The notes beneath the pieces were generated by a model that was not told the DNA's origin, searched no databases, and worked only from the letters and a program-made list of their open reading frames with translations. Shown piece after piece: positions 22,641-32,745 of a stretch of 64,000 nt of DNA (its first letter is position 1; every line of letters starts with the position of its first letter). The stretch comes from Neoceratodus forsteri. Taxonomy: Eukaryota; Chordata; Ceratodontiformes; Ceratodontidae. The translations under genes were made by a program, and so were the position numbers. Where the stretch lies: NCBI GenBank assembly GCA_016271365.2, contig CM028136.1:471136001-471200000 (forward strand), written 5' to 3'.

Positions 22641-25032
22641 TTAGTCGCCCTTCTCTGGACTGCCCACCCTATTAATGTCCTTAGAAAGGTGTGTCCTGCA
22701 GAGTTGCACACAGTACTCTAGGTGAGGCCTCACCAGCATTTTATACAATGGCATCACTACCTCCCACTTTCTGCTAATGATTACCCTGCCTATGCACCTC
22801 AGCATGCCACTGGCCATCCCTGCAGCCTTTGCACTCTCCTTAGACACCTTTAGGTCATCTGAAATGATAACCACTAGGTCCCTTTCTTCCTTGGAGATCA
22901 TCAGCAACTCCCCCCCATCCTGTAGCTCTCCCCAGGGTTCCCTTGTCCCAGGTGCATTATTTAGAACTTTTTTGAACTGAACCTCAGTTGCCACACCTCA
23001 GATCATTTTTCAAGCTTCCCCAGGTGCCTCTTCATTCTCTCCACCTTGTCTGAAGTATCCACCCTGTTGCAGATCTTGGTGTTATCTGCAAACAGGCAGA
23101 CCTTTCCCTCCAGTCCTATCGCAATGTCACTAATGAAGACATTAAACAGGTCTGGCCCAAGGACTGATCCCTGAGGTACCTCGCTGGTCACCCCCCTCTC
23201 CCTGGATTGGATCCCCATTACCTTCACCCTCTGTTTCCTGTCTGTTAGCCAGTTCCTATCCCAGTTTACTACCTTGTGCCCCATGCCCAGACTAATCATC
23301 TTGTTAACAAGCCTTTTATGTGGGATGGTGTCAAAGGCTTTGCTGAAGTCAAGGTAGATGATGTCAACTGCTCCCCTCCAATTTACTTCTTTCATCACCC
23401 AGCCAAAAAAATCTATCAGATTTATCTGACATGACCTTCCTTCTGTGAATCCATGCTGCCTTGGATCCTGGGCACTGTTGTATTCCAAGTGTGCCACTAT
23501 TTTTTCTTTAAGCAATGCCTCCATGATCTTACTCACTACTGATGTGAGGCTGGCCAGTCTATAGTTCCCTGCCTCCTCCCTACTACCAATTTTGTGTAGA
23601 GGAACTGCATGCACCATCTTTCAGTCCTCTGGAACCACACCTGTGTAAAGTGACTCAGTGAATGTGGCTGCCACAGGCACTGCTAGCTCTCTTCACAGCT
23701 CCATTAATATCCTCAGGTGTGTGCCATCTGGCTCCATTGCTTTGTTCACCTTCAGTTTTGTGAGCTTCTGCAGGACTATCTCCACTGTGAATTAACTTAT
23801 ATTTACCCCCCCCCCGTGTCTGTTACCCAGCTGTGGTCCCTGACCCTCCCCCTCTTCTGTGAATACTAAACAGAAGCATTTGCTTAGTATTTCCACCTTT
23901 TCCAGGTCTCCCTCTTTACACACCCCTGTATCCCAGCTGAGCCTTACAACCCCCCCCCTCGGCTTTCCTTCTTTCACTGATGTACCTACAAAATGTCTTG
24001 TCCCCTTTTTTCACCATCTGCACTAATCATTCCTCAATCTAGACCTTTGCACTCCTTACTGCCATCCCCGCTTCCTTTAGATTCCTTAGGTACACCTCCC
24101 TGTCCTCCTCCCTTTGAGCCTCCTTTTGTTTCCTGAAATCAGCCCTTACCTTGCATGCCACCTCTCTTGAGAACCATAGTGATTTCCTCCTTCTGTTGCC
24201 TTTGTTTCCCATCCTGATGCATTGGTTTGTCACCTCTTCTATGGCTCCCTTCAGGTGTTCCCACTGCTCCTCAACTCCCCTTCCTATTTCCCTCCTTGCA
24301 AGTGTCTCCTTGATACAACTCCCCATTTTATCAAATTCTGCCCTCCTAAAATCTAAGATCATTACCTTTGTATGACTTGACTGTGTATTTGTCCCTACGC
24401 TAAACCTCACTATGTGGCGGTCAATGGATCCAAGTTGTCCTTCTACCTGGATGTCTGTGATTCTTTCCCCATTAGTCAGTACTAGATCCAGAATCACCCA
24501 GTCGCTGGTGGGACCAGTCACTAGCTGTCTGAGGCCTTCCCCCTGTAGGGAATCTAGGAAGTTTTGGCTCCTAGCTGAAGCAGCTGCTGTGATGGTCCAA
24601 TCCAGGTCTGGGATATTGAAATCACCCAGCAGTAATACCTCATCTTTCATTGCCATCACACAAATTTGATCCCCCAGCTCCTTGTTCACCTCTTCCCCCT
24701 GTGCTGGAGGCCTGTAGATCACCCCTACATGGATTTCTGTACAATTGCCTGGTTCAAGGGTGACCCACACTGCCTCAGCCTTCTCCATCTACCCAGTATC
24801 TCAGTTGCCTTAATGCCCTCCCTGACATACATGGTCATCCTCCTGAATAGAGCGTACCCTGGTACATTAACATCCCATCATGATTAGCAGTGTACCAAGT
24901 CTCCATTATTGCTGCTATGTTCAGGTCTTCCTGTACTAACAATGCCTCCAGGTCTGGAATTTTATTCCCCAGGCTGCAAGCATTTGTAACCATGGGCTTC
25001 CATGTCCTGCTGCCTATCTGTGCTCTACCCAT
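22641..25032 (-). pseudogene. CR1 ORF2 (endonuclease and RT)
   Basis: The order on minus begins with 24,835-25,032: NACSLGNKIPDLEALL, IAAIMETWYT (the catalytic E-T block, with IAIMETW-type decay). 24,039-24,788 has VIYRPPAQ, LLLGDFNIPDLDW, VILDLVLTNGER and a linker rich in Lys/Arg. 23,003-23,617 has [74 protein letters not shown] and LFADNTKIC. 22,641-22,994 is the thumb (YCVQLCRTHLSKDI). The catalytic FADD has become FADN. Frameshifts lie at about 22,998 and 23,620-23,790. The enzyme would nick DNA and reverse-transcribe the element RNA; this copy cannot. Confidence 0.88.
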
Positions 25033-25236
25033 GCCTTTGCTCCACTGCTTCTTTCCCTCCTCTCACGTTACCTCATTATTCTGCCTTCCTTCTTCTGCAT
25101 TTCCCTCTATGTCTAATTTAGGTGTTTCTGTCAGCATATTGCCTTTCTGCTCCTCATTTCTATCTGGCTCTTCTATCTTGTGGGAGTGGACTGCTTGAGT
25201 CTCCCTGCTCTCGTTGTCCCTCACCCCCCTCCCAGG

Positions 25237-25475
25237 CTAGTTTAAATGTTCAGCAAGGAAGCAATTAAACCTTTCATTTAGGACTGCTTTCCCCTTCCTG
25301 GACAGATGCAGCCTGTCACTTGAGTATAGGGCCACATCATTCCAGGTGGGTCCCCAATGAAGCCGTACCCCTTCTTGCTGCACCAGCCCTTCAACCATGA
25401 AGTGCTCACATCTGTAACACAGCTGATACCTCTTGTGTGAACAAGACAACAAATCTCCTTTGTGATTTCAGCCAA
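25237..25475 (-). pseudogene. CR1 ORF1 C-terminus (SGNH-esterase-like end)
   Basis: Contains SSDRLHLSRKGKAVLNERF, with the D-x-x-H catalytic block of the SGNH hydrolase-like domain in vertebrate CR1 ORF1 proteins. The nucleophile and GxND blocks are missing because the element is truncated here. A frameshift separates the two overlapping frames at about 25,450. Confidence 0.75.
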
Positions 25476-25639
25476 TCAGAATTCAAACCCACAGGACATT
25501 TTATCTTGCAAACAGTTAGTGTCTCTTGTAAGAACATAAACTGGTGCATTCTACTTTGGATATGAGGGGAGGAGCAATAGACTTGTTGATCTAAAATAAA
25601 TTAAATATAAAACTTATAAATATATACTGTATAATAATC

Positions 25640-25868
25640 TATCTTATAGAAGCTGTGTGGTAAAGTGGTTAGAGCAGAGGCTTTGGAACTGGGCAAATGC
25701 ATGATCAAGCCAGGCTACAGAGAAATGCTCACTGTGTGACCTTGGTCAAGTCAGTTAACCTCTAAGTGCTCCAGTCCAAACAGCTGTGGAAATGGCTAAA
25801 AGCAGGAGTCTACTGGAAATTAGCTATTGCATCTTAACTGGCCTATCCTGGATAAATAAATAGTTAGA
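25640..25868 (+). mobile_element. MIR/CORE-type tRNA-derived SINE
   Basis: TAAAGTGGTTAGAGCAGAGGC (A-box side) is followed by a core containing TCACTGTGTGACCTTGGTCAAGTCAGTTAACCTCTAAGTGC, very like the MIR core, and a tail ending GATAAATAAATAG. The B-box is degraded. No protein content. The similarity to MIR is from memory of the consensus. Confidence 0.8.
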
Positions 25869-26359
25869 AAAAAATAGCAAAAAATAAAACATTCTAGCTA
25901 ACTTGAATGATTTGTAATACGTTGATAATGTCACAAAGCAGTGTTTCTTATTGTAGAAGAGAATCATCTTATCAGGTTTGTGCAGCCAGAACATTCCTCT
26001 TTTCTAAACCTCAGGACATGACTCTTTCATACAATACAAGGCATCCCTTGGAGGCACTAGTAACTTGTAAAATTATGCATGTTCTTGGCAGGAATAAACA
26101 TAATATATTTTCTTGAAACAATGACTGAGGTGTGATCAGAGTCTATGCCAAGCAGAAGATTCACAGAGTACATCACCAGAGGAGATACATAGAGCAATCC
26201 AATATTGTGTTCATCTTAGAGGGAACACGGTGTACCCCAGGTGTAAATTCTTAGCCAGAATTAGCAGGTGTTGATGGCAGCTGACATTCAATGGACTGAC
26301 ACTCATTAGTGAGTGAGTAAACAATAGATTCTACAAATAAAGCATTAGGAGGTTAGCCA

Positions 26360-26955
26360 GTTGAGATGGGATGAGAAGGATAAAGCTGGTTGCTACTGGC
26401 AGGGGATAGTTTGGAAGCACCAGGGATGGGCCCTTGGTTCCTGAACAGGATCTTTGGTCCTGCTAGGGTGAAGACTATGGCAAGCTATTGGCAGGCTCTT
26501 GATGGCTACATTTGTTGTTTGGGGGGTTCAGGGGGAGTAGAAAACCACTAGAATTGGTCTTTTGGTGGTTGCCTATATTGTTGAGAGAGCCCAGATCCCT
26601 GGAAGCCACTAGAGGGGAACTCTTGGTGGCTGTAGTTGTTGCTAAGTGGTTAGGGACCCTAGCAAGCCACAGAGGATGGGACCCAGAGGCTCCACTTGTT
26701 GTCTGAGGTTCAGGACAGAAGCAAGACACTGGAGTTGGGCTCCCAAAGGTTGCAGTTGTTGTGGATGGAAGCAGAGCACTAGCTAGTCACATGGGACTGT
26801 TTCCAAGTCACCATACTTGTTATTTGGGTGTAGGGAACACTAGCACAGCACCAGGGATAGGCTCCTAGTGGCCACAGTTGTTGTTGTGGTAGTAGCAAGC
26901 CACTGGGGAAACACTCCCAGTGGCCACATTTGTTGTAAGGGGATGTTATGACAGT
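26360..26955. repeat. Degenerate ~65-75-bp minisatellite, left part
   Basis: Repeated loose units built as AGCAAGCCACTGG-GATGGGCTCCCAG-GGCTGCA-TTGTTGT-GGGGTTCAGGG; examples start near 26,560, 26,640, 26,715, 26,830 and 26,890. The same unit resumes at 32,441, after the CR1. Confidence 0.7.
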
Positions 26956-27399
26956 AAGTAGAAACATAGAAACATAGAAGTTGATGGCAGATAAGGACCG
27001 CAAGGCCCATCCAGTCTGCCCATTTCTTTTTCTACCTTATAAATGTGCCTTCGGCCTTTGCTCTGTCAGTGACCTATCTATTCATAGTCATTTGTATTGC
27101 TCCCTTATGCCTATCCCATGCCTGTTTGAAGCCCTGCACTGTATTCATAGCCACCACTTCTTGTGGTAAGACATTCCATGCATCCACCACCCTTTCTGTG
27201 AAAAAGAATTTCCTCATTCTCTAATCGGCCTCCCTATAATCTCATGCTGTGTCCTCTTGTCCTGCTATTTTTCTTGTATTTAAACATGTTAGACTCTTTC
27301 ACCTTGTTTATGCCCTTAAGGTGTTTGAATGCCTCGATCATATCACCTCTCTCCCTCCTTTGCTCAAGGTATACATATTGAGCTCCGTTAATCTGTCCT

Positions 27400-29900
27400 C
27401 ATATGTCTTCTGATGCAGTCCCTGCACCATTTTGGTTGCCTTCTCTGGACTGCCTCAATTTGGTTAATGTCCTTGTGAAGGTGTGGCCTCCAATACTGCC
27501 GCCAGTACTCAGATGGGGCCTAACCAGGTGTCTTGTACAGAGGGATTGTTACCTCCCTCTTACGACTTGTGATACCCCTACTAATACAACCTAACACCCC
27601 CCTAGCCTTACCTACTGCTTTAGAGGTCTGCTTGGATGATTTCAGGTCATCAGTGATGATGATGCCCAAGTCTCTTTCTTCCTTTGTGACTGCTAGCAAC
27701 TCCCCTCCCAGCCTATAGGTGGCTTCAGGGTTTCTCTTCCTATGTGCATGATTTTGCACTTCTTTGCATTAAATCCCAGTTGCCACTCTTCTGACCATTC
27801 TGCTAGTTTATCCAGATCTCTTCTCATTCTGCCCACCCATCTGGATCATCTACTCTGTTGCAGATCTTGGTGTCATCTGCAAACAGACAAGCCTTACCCT
27901 CTAGTCCATCTGCAAGGTCACTAATGAAGATGTTGAAGAGGACTGGCCCCAGGACTGATCCCTGAGGTACCCCACTTGTGACTTGCATCTCTTCTGACTG
28001 TATACCATTTACCACCACTCTCTGTTTTCTGCCCGTCAACCAGTTTGCCACCCAGTTGACCAACTTCTGACCCACCCGAGCCTACCCAGCTTATTTATCA
28101 ATCTTCTATGTGGAACAGTGTCAAAAGCTTTGCTGAAGTCAAGGTAGGCGACATCAACTGCTCCCCCTTGGTCCACCACTCTGGTTACCCAGTCAAAGAA
28201 ATCTATGAGATTAGTTTGACAGGACCTTCCTTTTGTAAACCCATGCTGTCTTGGATCCTGTACCCCATGGATTCCAGGTGTTGCACTATCCTTTCCTTAA
28301 GGAGTGCCTCCATAATCTTGCCCACTACTGAGGTAAGACTGACTGGTCTGTAGTTCCCGTCTCCTCCCTGCTACCACTTTGTGGAGCGGGATCACATGAG
28401 TCCTTCTCCAGTCTTCTGGGACCCTCCTGTGCTCAGAGACTCACTAAACAATTCTGCTAATGGCTCTGCTAGTTCCTCCTTTAGCTCCTTAAGTCCCTGG
28501 GATGTATGCCATCAGGTCCCATTGCCTTATCCACCCTGGAGCTTAGCAAGCTCTTGTAGGACCCTTTCTTTTGTGAGAGGAGTAGTGCTCACCTCCCTCC
28601 CCTGTGTTCATGATGCTGAGCTGTGGGCCCTGCCCTACCTTCTCTTCAGTAAATACTGAGCAAAAGTATCTATTTAGGATAGATGCCTTTACAGGTCCTC
28701 CTCCTCACATGCTCCTTTTCTCCATTAAGCTTAGCAATACCCCCTCTGGACTTTCTCCTTTCACTAATGTATCTATAGAAAGTCTTGTCACCTTCTTTTA
28801 CTGTTCGTGCTAGTGTTTCCTCAGTTTGGGACTTTGCCTGCCTTACTGCCTTACCTGCTTCCCTTAGGGCAGTTTGGTATGCCTCCCTATCTTCATCCGC
28901 TCGTTCCTTATATTTCCTGAAGGCCAGCCTTTTGGCTCTGACCTTTCTGCTACTGTATTTGAGAACCAAAGTGGTTTCCTTCTTCTTTGCACTTCCTTTC
29001 TGTCTAACACAATGGGATGTTGCTTCAAGTATTGCATCTTTAATGCTTGCCCACTTGCCTGTACCCCTCACCTGTGTTTCTTTTTGCCAGGGCTAGCTTA
29101 ACTCTGTAGGCCATCTTATCAAAGTCAGCTCCTCTGAAGTCCCATATTTTTGCCTGGAATGGGATGATTTAGATGTAGTAGCCAAACTGAACCATACCAT
29201 GTGATGGTCACTGGCCCCAGGTGACCTTCTACCTGGAGATCTGTGATCCCTTCTTTGTTAGTCAGTACTAGATCTAGGATAGCCCTGTCTCTTGTGGGTT
29301 GCTGTACCAGTTGTTTGAGGCCCTCCCCTGCAGGAATCCACTATGAGTCTAGTTCTGGCAGATGTTCCTGCTGGTATTGACCAATCTGTATCTGGCATGT
29401 TGAAGTCTCCCATTATCAGAACCTCCCTTTAGCTGTCATGTTTTGTATATCTTCTAACAGTAATGTATCTATGTCCTCCCTCTGGTCTGGGGCCTGTAGA
29501 CAACCCCAGTTCTTATGGCTGTCCCATTTCCTGTTTCCAGGGTGACCCACAGTTCTTCTGGCTCCTTATGTGTATTCTGAATTTCTGTAGCTTTGATATT
29601 TTCATTAACATACAGGGCCACTCCTCCCCTTTGCACCTCGGTCTCTTCTGAACAATACATAGCCAGGTACTGAAGTCTCCCAGGTGGCTACTGGTAAACC
29701 ACGTCTCACTAATTGCTACTATGTCCAGTTTAGCCTCTGACATTATTGCCTGCAGGTCTGGGATCTTATTTCCCAGGCTGTGAGCATTTGTGTACATGAT
29801 TTTCCATTGGCCAGATTTTGGTGTGTTAGTTGTTGGGTGAAGTTTGGCATTACCCCTGTGCATCGTATGGGGAGACAAACCTTTTTTCTTACCTGGTGAT
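27400..29900 (-). pseudogene. CR1 ORF2 (endonuclease and RT)
   Basis: The endonuclease is at 29,513-29,878 (NAHSLGNKIPDLQAIM, LDIVAISETWFTSS). An overlapping frame at 29,469-29,660 has a VYRPQTRG block. The D-F-N and D-H blocks lie in broken frames at 29.1-29.4 kb. The linker is at 28,670-29,071 (YRYISERRKSRGGIAKLNGEK). RT fingers and the F-x-K-A-F-D block are in the decayed 28.1-28.4 kb stretch. 27,824-28,075 has [21 protein letters not shown] and the intact LFADDTKIC. 27,520-27,759 is the thumb. Several one-base shifts break the ORF, but the catalytic Asp pair is intact, unlike in the CR1 copies at 22 kb and 35 kb. Confidence 0.85.
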
Positions 29901-30029
29901 GCAAATGAACGGCAAACATGCTGAATTTCTGTTTGACCACTAGCTGAGGGGGGAGGGGTGTTCTTCCCATTCCACGTATGGGGTGCTGCACCCCTCTCCC
30001 CATTTGCTAGTTTAAATATTCTGCAAAGA

Positions 30030-30970
30030 CGTCAAACTTCTGCCCCAATGCACTGACTCCCTTTAGTCAGATGCAGTCCATCAAATTTAAAGAACTTTCC
30101 TCCCAGAACTGTTGCCAGTTCCCTACAAATCTGTGTCCTTTTTCCTGGCACCAGTCCTTGAGCCACGTGTTTAGCTCCCTATCTCCCTTCTTCTGACCTT
30201 CCGTCCATCTGCTCCCCTCTCCCAGACTGGCAGGATCTCAGAGAAGGAGATGCCGGACGAATAGATGATAGTTTGTCACCCAGCCTAGTCAGGTGTTCCT
30301 TGGTCTCCACAACTGACCGGCTGGTGAGATCATTAGTCCCTATGTGTACTAGGACATCAATGTTTTCTCCTGCCTTGTGAACAATTTTAGCAATGCGGTC
30401 AGTGTCTCTCCATGCTGATGTACCTGGGAGACATCTGACCATCACCCCTGGCTGGAGATGGGTATCAACTCCTCGAATCATGGAGTCTCCTATGATCAGA
30501 AGTTTTTTGGATTTCCTTTGTGCTTGTTTAGTTTTGGTTCCTGATTTGGGTGAGTTTTGTTGTGCTAGCTCCTGTGCCGCAGTGTCCTGCTCTGCAGTGT
30601 CTTCTGCCTCTTTATTTGATTTCAGAGATAGAGGCAGATACCTGTTTGTAGTGTTTATATGGTTTTGGAGGTAATGTGTTGAGAGAGAGAGTGATGGGGC
30701 ACCTGATTTGTCCTCCTAACCACCTGCCAACCTCCTGGACCAACTACCCTCTGCGGTCGAGGTTTTTCTGTTGGATGCTGGGGAAATGGCGGTGGTTCTT
30801 ATAATGTATTTCCTCTTCAATATGAAATTTGAGGCGGCAATCTCTGCCCATGCTGCCCAGAGCTGAGCCCTAAGATCTCCAAAGGCTCAGCATGTAGGAC
30901 AGTGTCCTAAATCCTGTAAGACTGTCCTTCTGAAAATTGTTCCACAGTACCTGCAGTTAATGAAATCCAT
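30030..30970 (-). pseudogene. CR1 ORF1 (zinc-finger N-terminus, SGNH-esterase-like domain)
   Basis: The ATG at 30,970 opens MDFINCRYCG and then DLGHCPTC, a C-x2-C...C-x2-C finger, followed by a stop and a helical region. The esterase-like domain spans about 30,481-30,040. It has GDSMIRGV (nucleophile block, start of the 30,179-30,481 frame), VLVHIGTNDLTS (GxND block) and DGLHLTKG (D-x-x-H block, near 30,070). In characterised CR1/L2-type elements this domain is an esterase thought to aid RNP or membrane interaction. At least one stop (after the finger) and frameshifts near 30,180 and 30,500 are present. Confidence 0.8.
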
Positions 30971-31060
30971 TCCAAATAAGTTGCTGGGTTTGTAACCTAG
31001 TCAGAGTAATTAGAAGGAAAAAAAAGAAAAAAATGCAAGTAATGGTTTAATTGTGCTTTG

Positions 31061-31084
31061 TTTAACTTGTTATAACAAGTTAAA
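31061..31084. repeat. 24-bp perfect palindrome
   Basis: TTTAACTTGTTA is followed directly by TAACAAGTTAAA, with no spacer. It lies in the CR1 5' region, about 90 bp upstream of ORF1 with respect to the minus strand. Confidence 0.9.
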
Positions 31085-31177
31085 TTACTAGTGCCCCTGT
31101 AAATGATATCATCCTGTGGAGGCCCCACTGATCCGCCCTTCCTGCTCTGCCACAGGATATGTCACAACTGGGTACCC

Positions 31178-31185
31178 TATAAAAG
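31178..31185 (+). promoter_or_regulatory. TATA-like box on plus strand with a downstream splice-donor-like site
   Basis: TATAAAAG at 31,178-31,185 is followed about 90 bp later by GGAGGTAAGAGC (31,270 region), a strong splice-donor consensus. Both point away from the CR1 coding strand, so this could be an unrelated promoter fragment or chance. No ORF follows. Confidence 0.3.
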
Positions 31186-31361
31186 GAGTGTAGTGTGGGG
31201 TGGTTGGGGATGGGGGTGGGTGGCTGGGCCCTTCCCCTGCCTAAAAAGAAGAACCACGGACGAAAGAACAAGGAGGTAAGAGCAGAAACAATCAGTCAAC
31301 AACAAATGCAGTAACCCTGAAAGCTTATCCTAATGTTAGATAAAACTGTAAAACCTGTAAA

Positions 31362-31767
31362 GCACCACCTGTAATAATTTCAGAGAAGATATACCCTGTA
31401 AGAACCACTTTGCTCCAGAGAAAAATAAAGCAGTAACAGAAGATATACCTTGCAAAAGACAATTTGAATCAGAAGATTACAGCAGTAATCTGTTAGCACA
31501 CACCTGTAGGCACACCTTGTAGAAGAAGGTATACCAGCAACAACAATTTGAATCAGAGAAAAAATAAAGCAATGAAATGTTAGCAACAAACAGTAGCAAT
31601 CCCTGTGAGTAAAAAAAAAAAACACCACCACACAGTAAATCTGCTTAGCCAAACTAAATCTTAATCCTTCTCCCTTGCTCTGGTAAGTTTCTCTACTCTG
31701 CCTTTCAAGCAGTCTTAGAAGGAAAGAGCTCAGGTGAAGCTAGGTGCCTTGGCCAGCAAACCAAGTC
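31362..31767 (-). repeat. 0.4-kb direct repeat, copy A (CR1 5' region)
   Basis: Nearly identical to 32,035-32,440, offset about 675 bp. On plus it starts CACCTGTAATAATTTCAG and ends CTTGGCCAGCAAACCAAGTC. Small indels in A-runs distinguish the copies. Confidence 0.88.
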
Positions 31768-32034
31768 TTCTACCTCCAAGATATCAACTAACCTGACTTT
31801 TTAACCCTTCTTTCTGTTGGAAATTACTGACAGTTTGCCAGCTCCACCCCCCACATACACACCTAATCCTTTGGAAGAGCTGTGGGAGGAAAAGCAATTA
31901 GCTCCTTCAATGTGAGAAGGAGACTGAAACACCTCTGAGACAACAAACCTTTTCAACAAACAAGAATAAAATAAAACACAGTGTCAAACAGTAATTTTGC
32001 TTAGCCCAGTGATAAAAAGTCACAAAATGTAAGC

Positions 32035-32440
32035 TCCACCTGTAATGCAGTAATTTCAGAGAAGATATACCTGTAAGAACCACTTTGCTCCAGAGAAAAA
32101 TAAAGCAGTAACAGAAGATATACCTTGCAAAGACAATTTGAATCAGAAGATTACAGCAGTAATCTGTTGCATACACCTGTAGGCACACCTTGTAGAAGAA
32201 GGTATACCAGCAACAACAATTTGAATCAGAGAAAAAATAAAGCAATGAAATGTTAGCAATAAACAGTAGCAATCCCAGTGAGTAAAAATTAAAAACACCA
32301 CCACACAGTAAATCTGCTTAGCCAAACTAAGTCTTAATCCTTCTCCCTTGCTCTGGTAAGTTTCTCTACTCTGCCTTTCAAGCAGCCTTAGAAGGAAAGA
32401 GCTCAGGTGAAGCTAGGTGCCTTGGCCAGCAAACCAAGTC
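32035..32440 (-). repeat. 0.4-kb direct repeat, copy B (CR1 5' region)
   Basis: Same unit as 31,362-31,767. Its right end coincides with the resumption of the minisatellite, which suggests that this is the 5' terminus of the inserted element. Confidence 0.88.
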
Positions 32441-32745
32441 ACTGGATATGGACTCCCAGTTGCTGCACTTCTCAAGTGGGGTATAAGGCAGTGGCAAGCC
32501 ACTGGTGATGAGCTCCCAGGGGTTGCATTTGGTGTCTGGGGTACTAGCAAGCCACCTGGGATGGGCTACTGTTTTCCACAGTTGCTGTCAGGGGGTTAAG
32601 GGAAGTAGAAATCTACTATAGATGGACTCACAGTAGCTACACTTGTCAGCGTGGACAGGGCACTAACCATCCACTGGGGATAGGCTCCCAGAGATTGCAC
32701 TAGTTGTAAAGGGGAACAGGGCACTGGCTAGTCACAGGTAGGTCA
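32441..32745. repeat. Degenerate minisatellite, right part
   Basis: Units such as CACTGGTGATGAGCTCCCAGGGGTTGCA and CCACTGGGGATAGGCTCCCAGAGATTGCA continue the array left at 26,955. Confidence 0.7.

Larger units (their letters stand above)
22168..25480 (-). mobile_element. CR1 LINE, 5' truncated within ORF1
   Basis: The 3' end on plus starts GAAACATAGAAAATAGAAATTATTGGCAGATAAGGACC. The coding part on minus covers the RT C-terminus, RT, linker, endonuclease and the last ~80 residues of ORF1. It is truncated near 25,480. The MIR-like SINE downstream marks the other side. Confidence 0.85.
26956..32440 (-). mobile_element. Near-complete CR1 LINE inserted in the minisatellite
   Basis: The 3' end on plus reads AGAAACATAGAAACATAGAAGTTGATGGCAGATAAGGACCG. 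Coding on minus runs from ORF2 (27.4-29.9 kb) to ORF1 (30.03-30.97 kb). An extended non-coding 5' region follows up to about 32,440 that contains a 0.4-kb direct repeat. Minisatellite units abut both ends, which defines the borders. The 5' region may include other repeats, so the exact 5' boundary between 31.0 and 32.44 kb is inferred. Confidence 0.7.
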
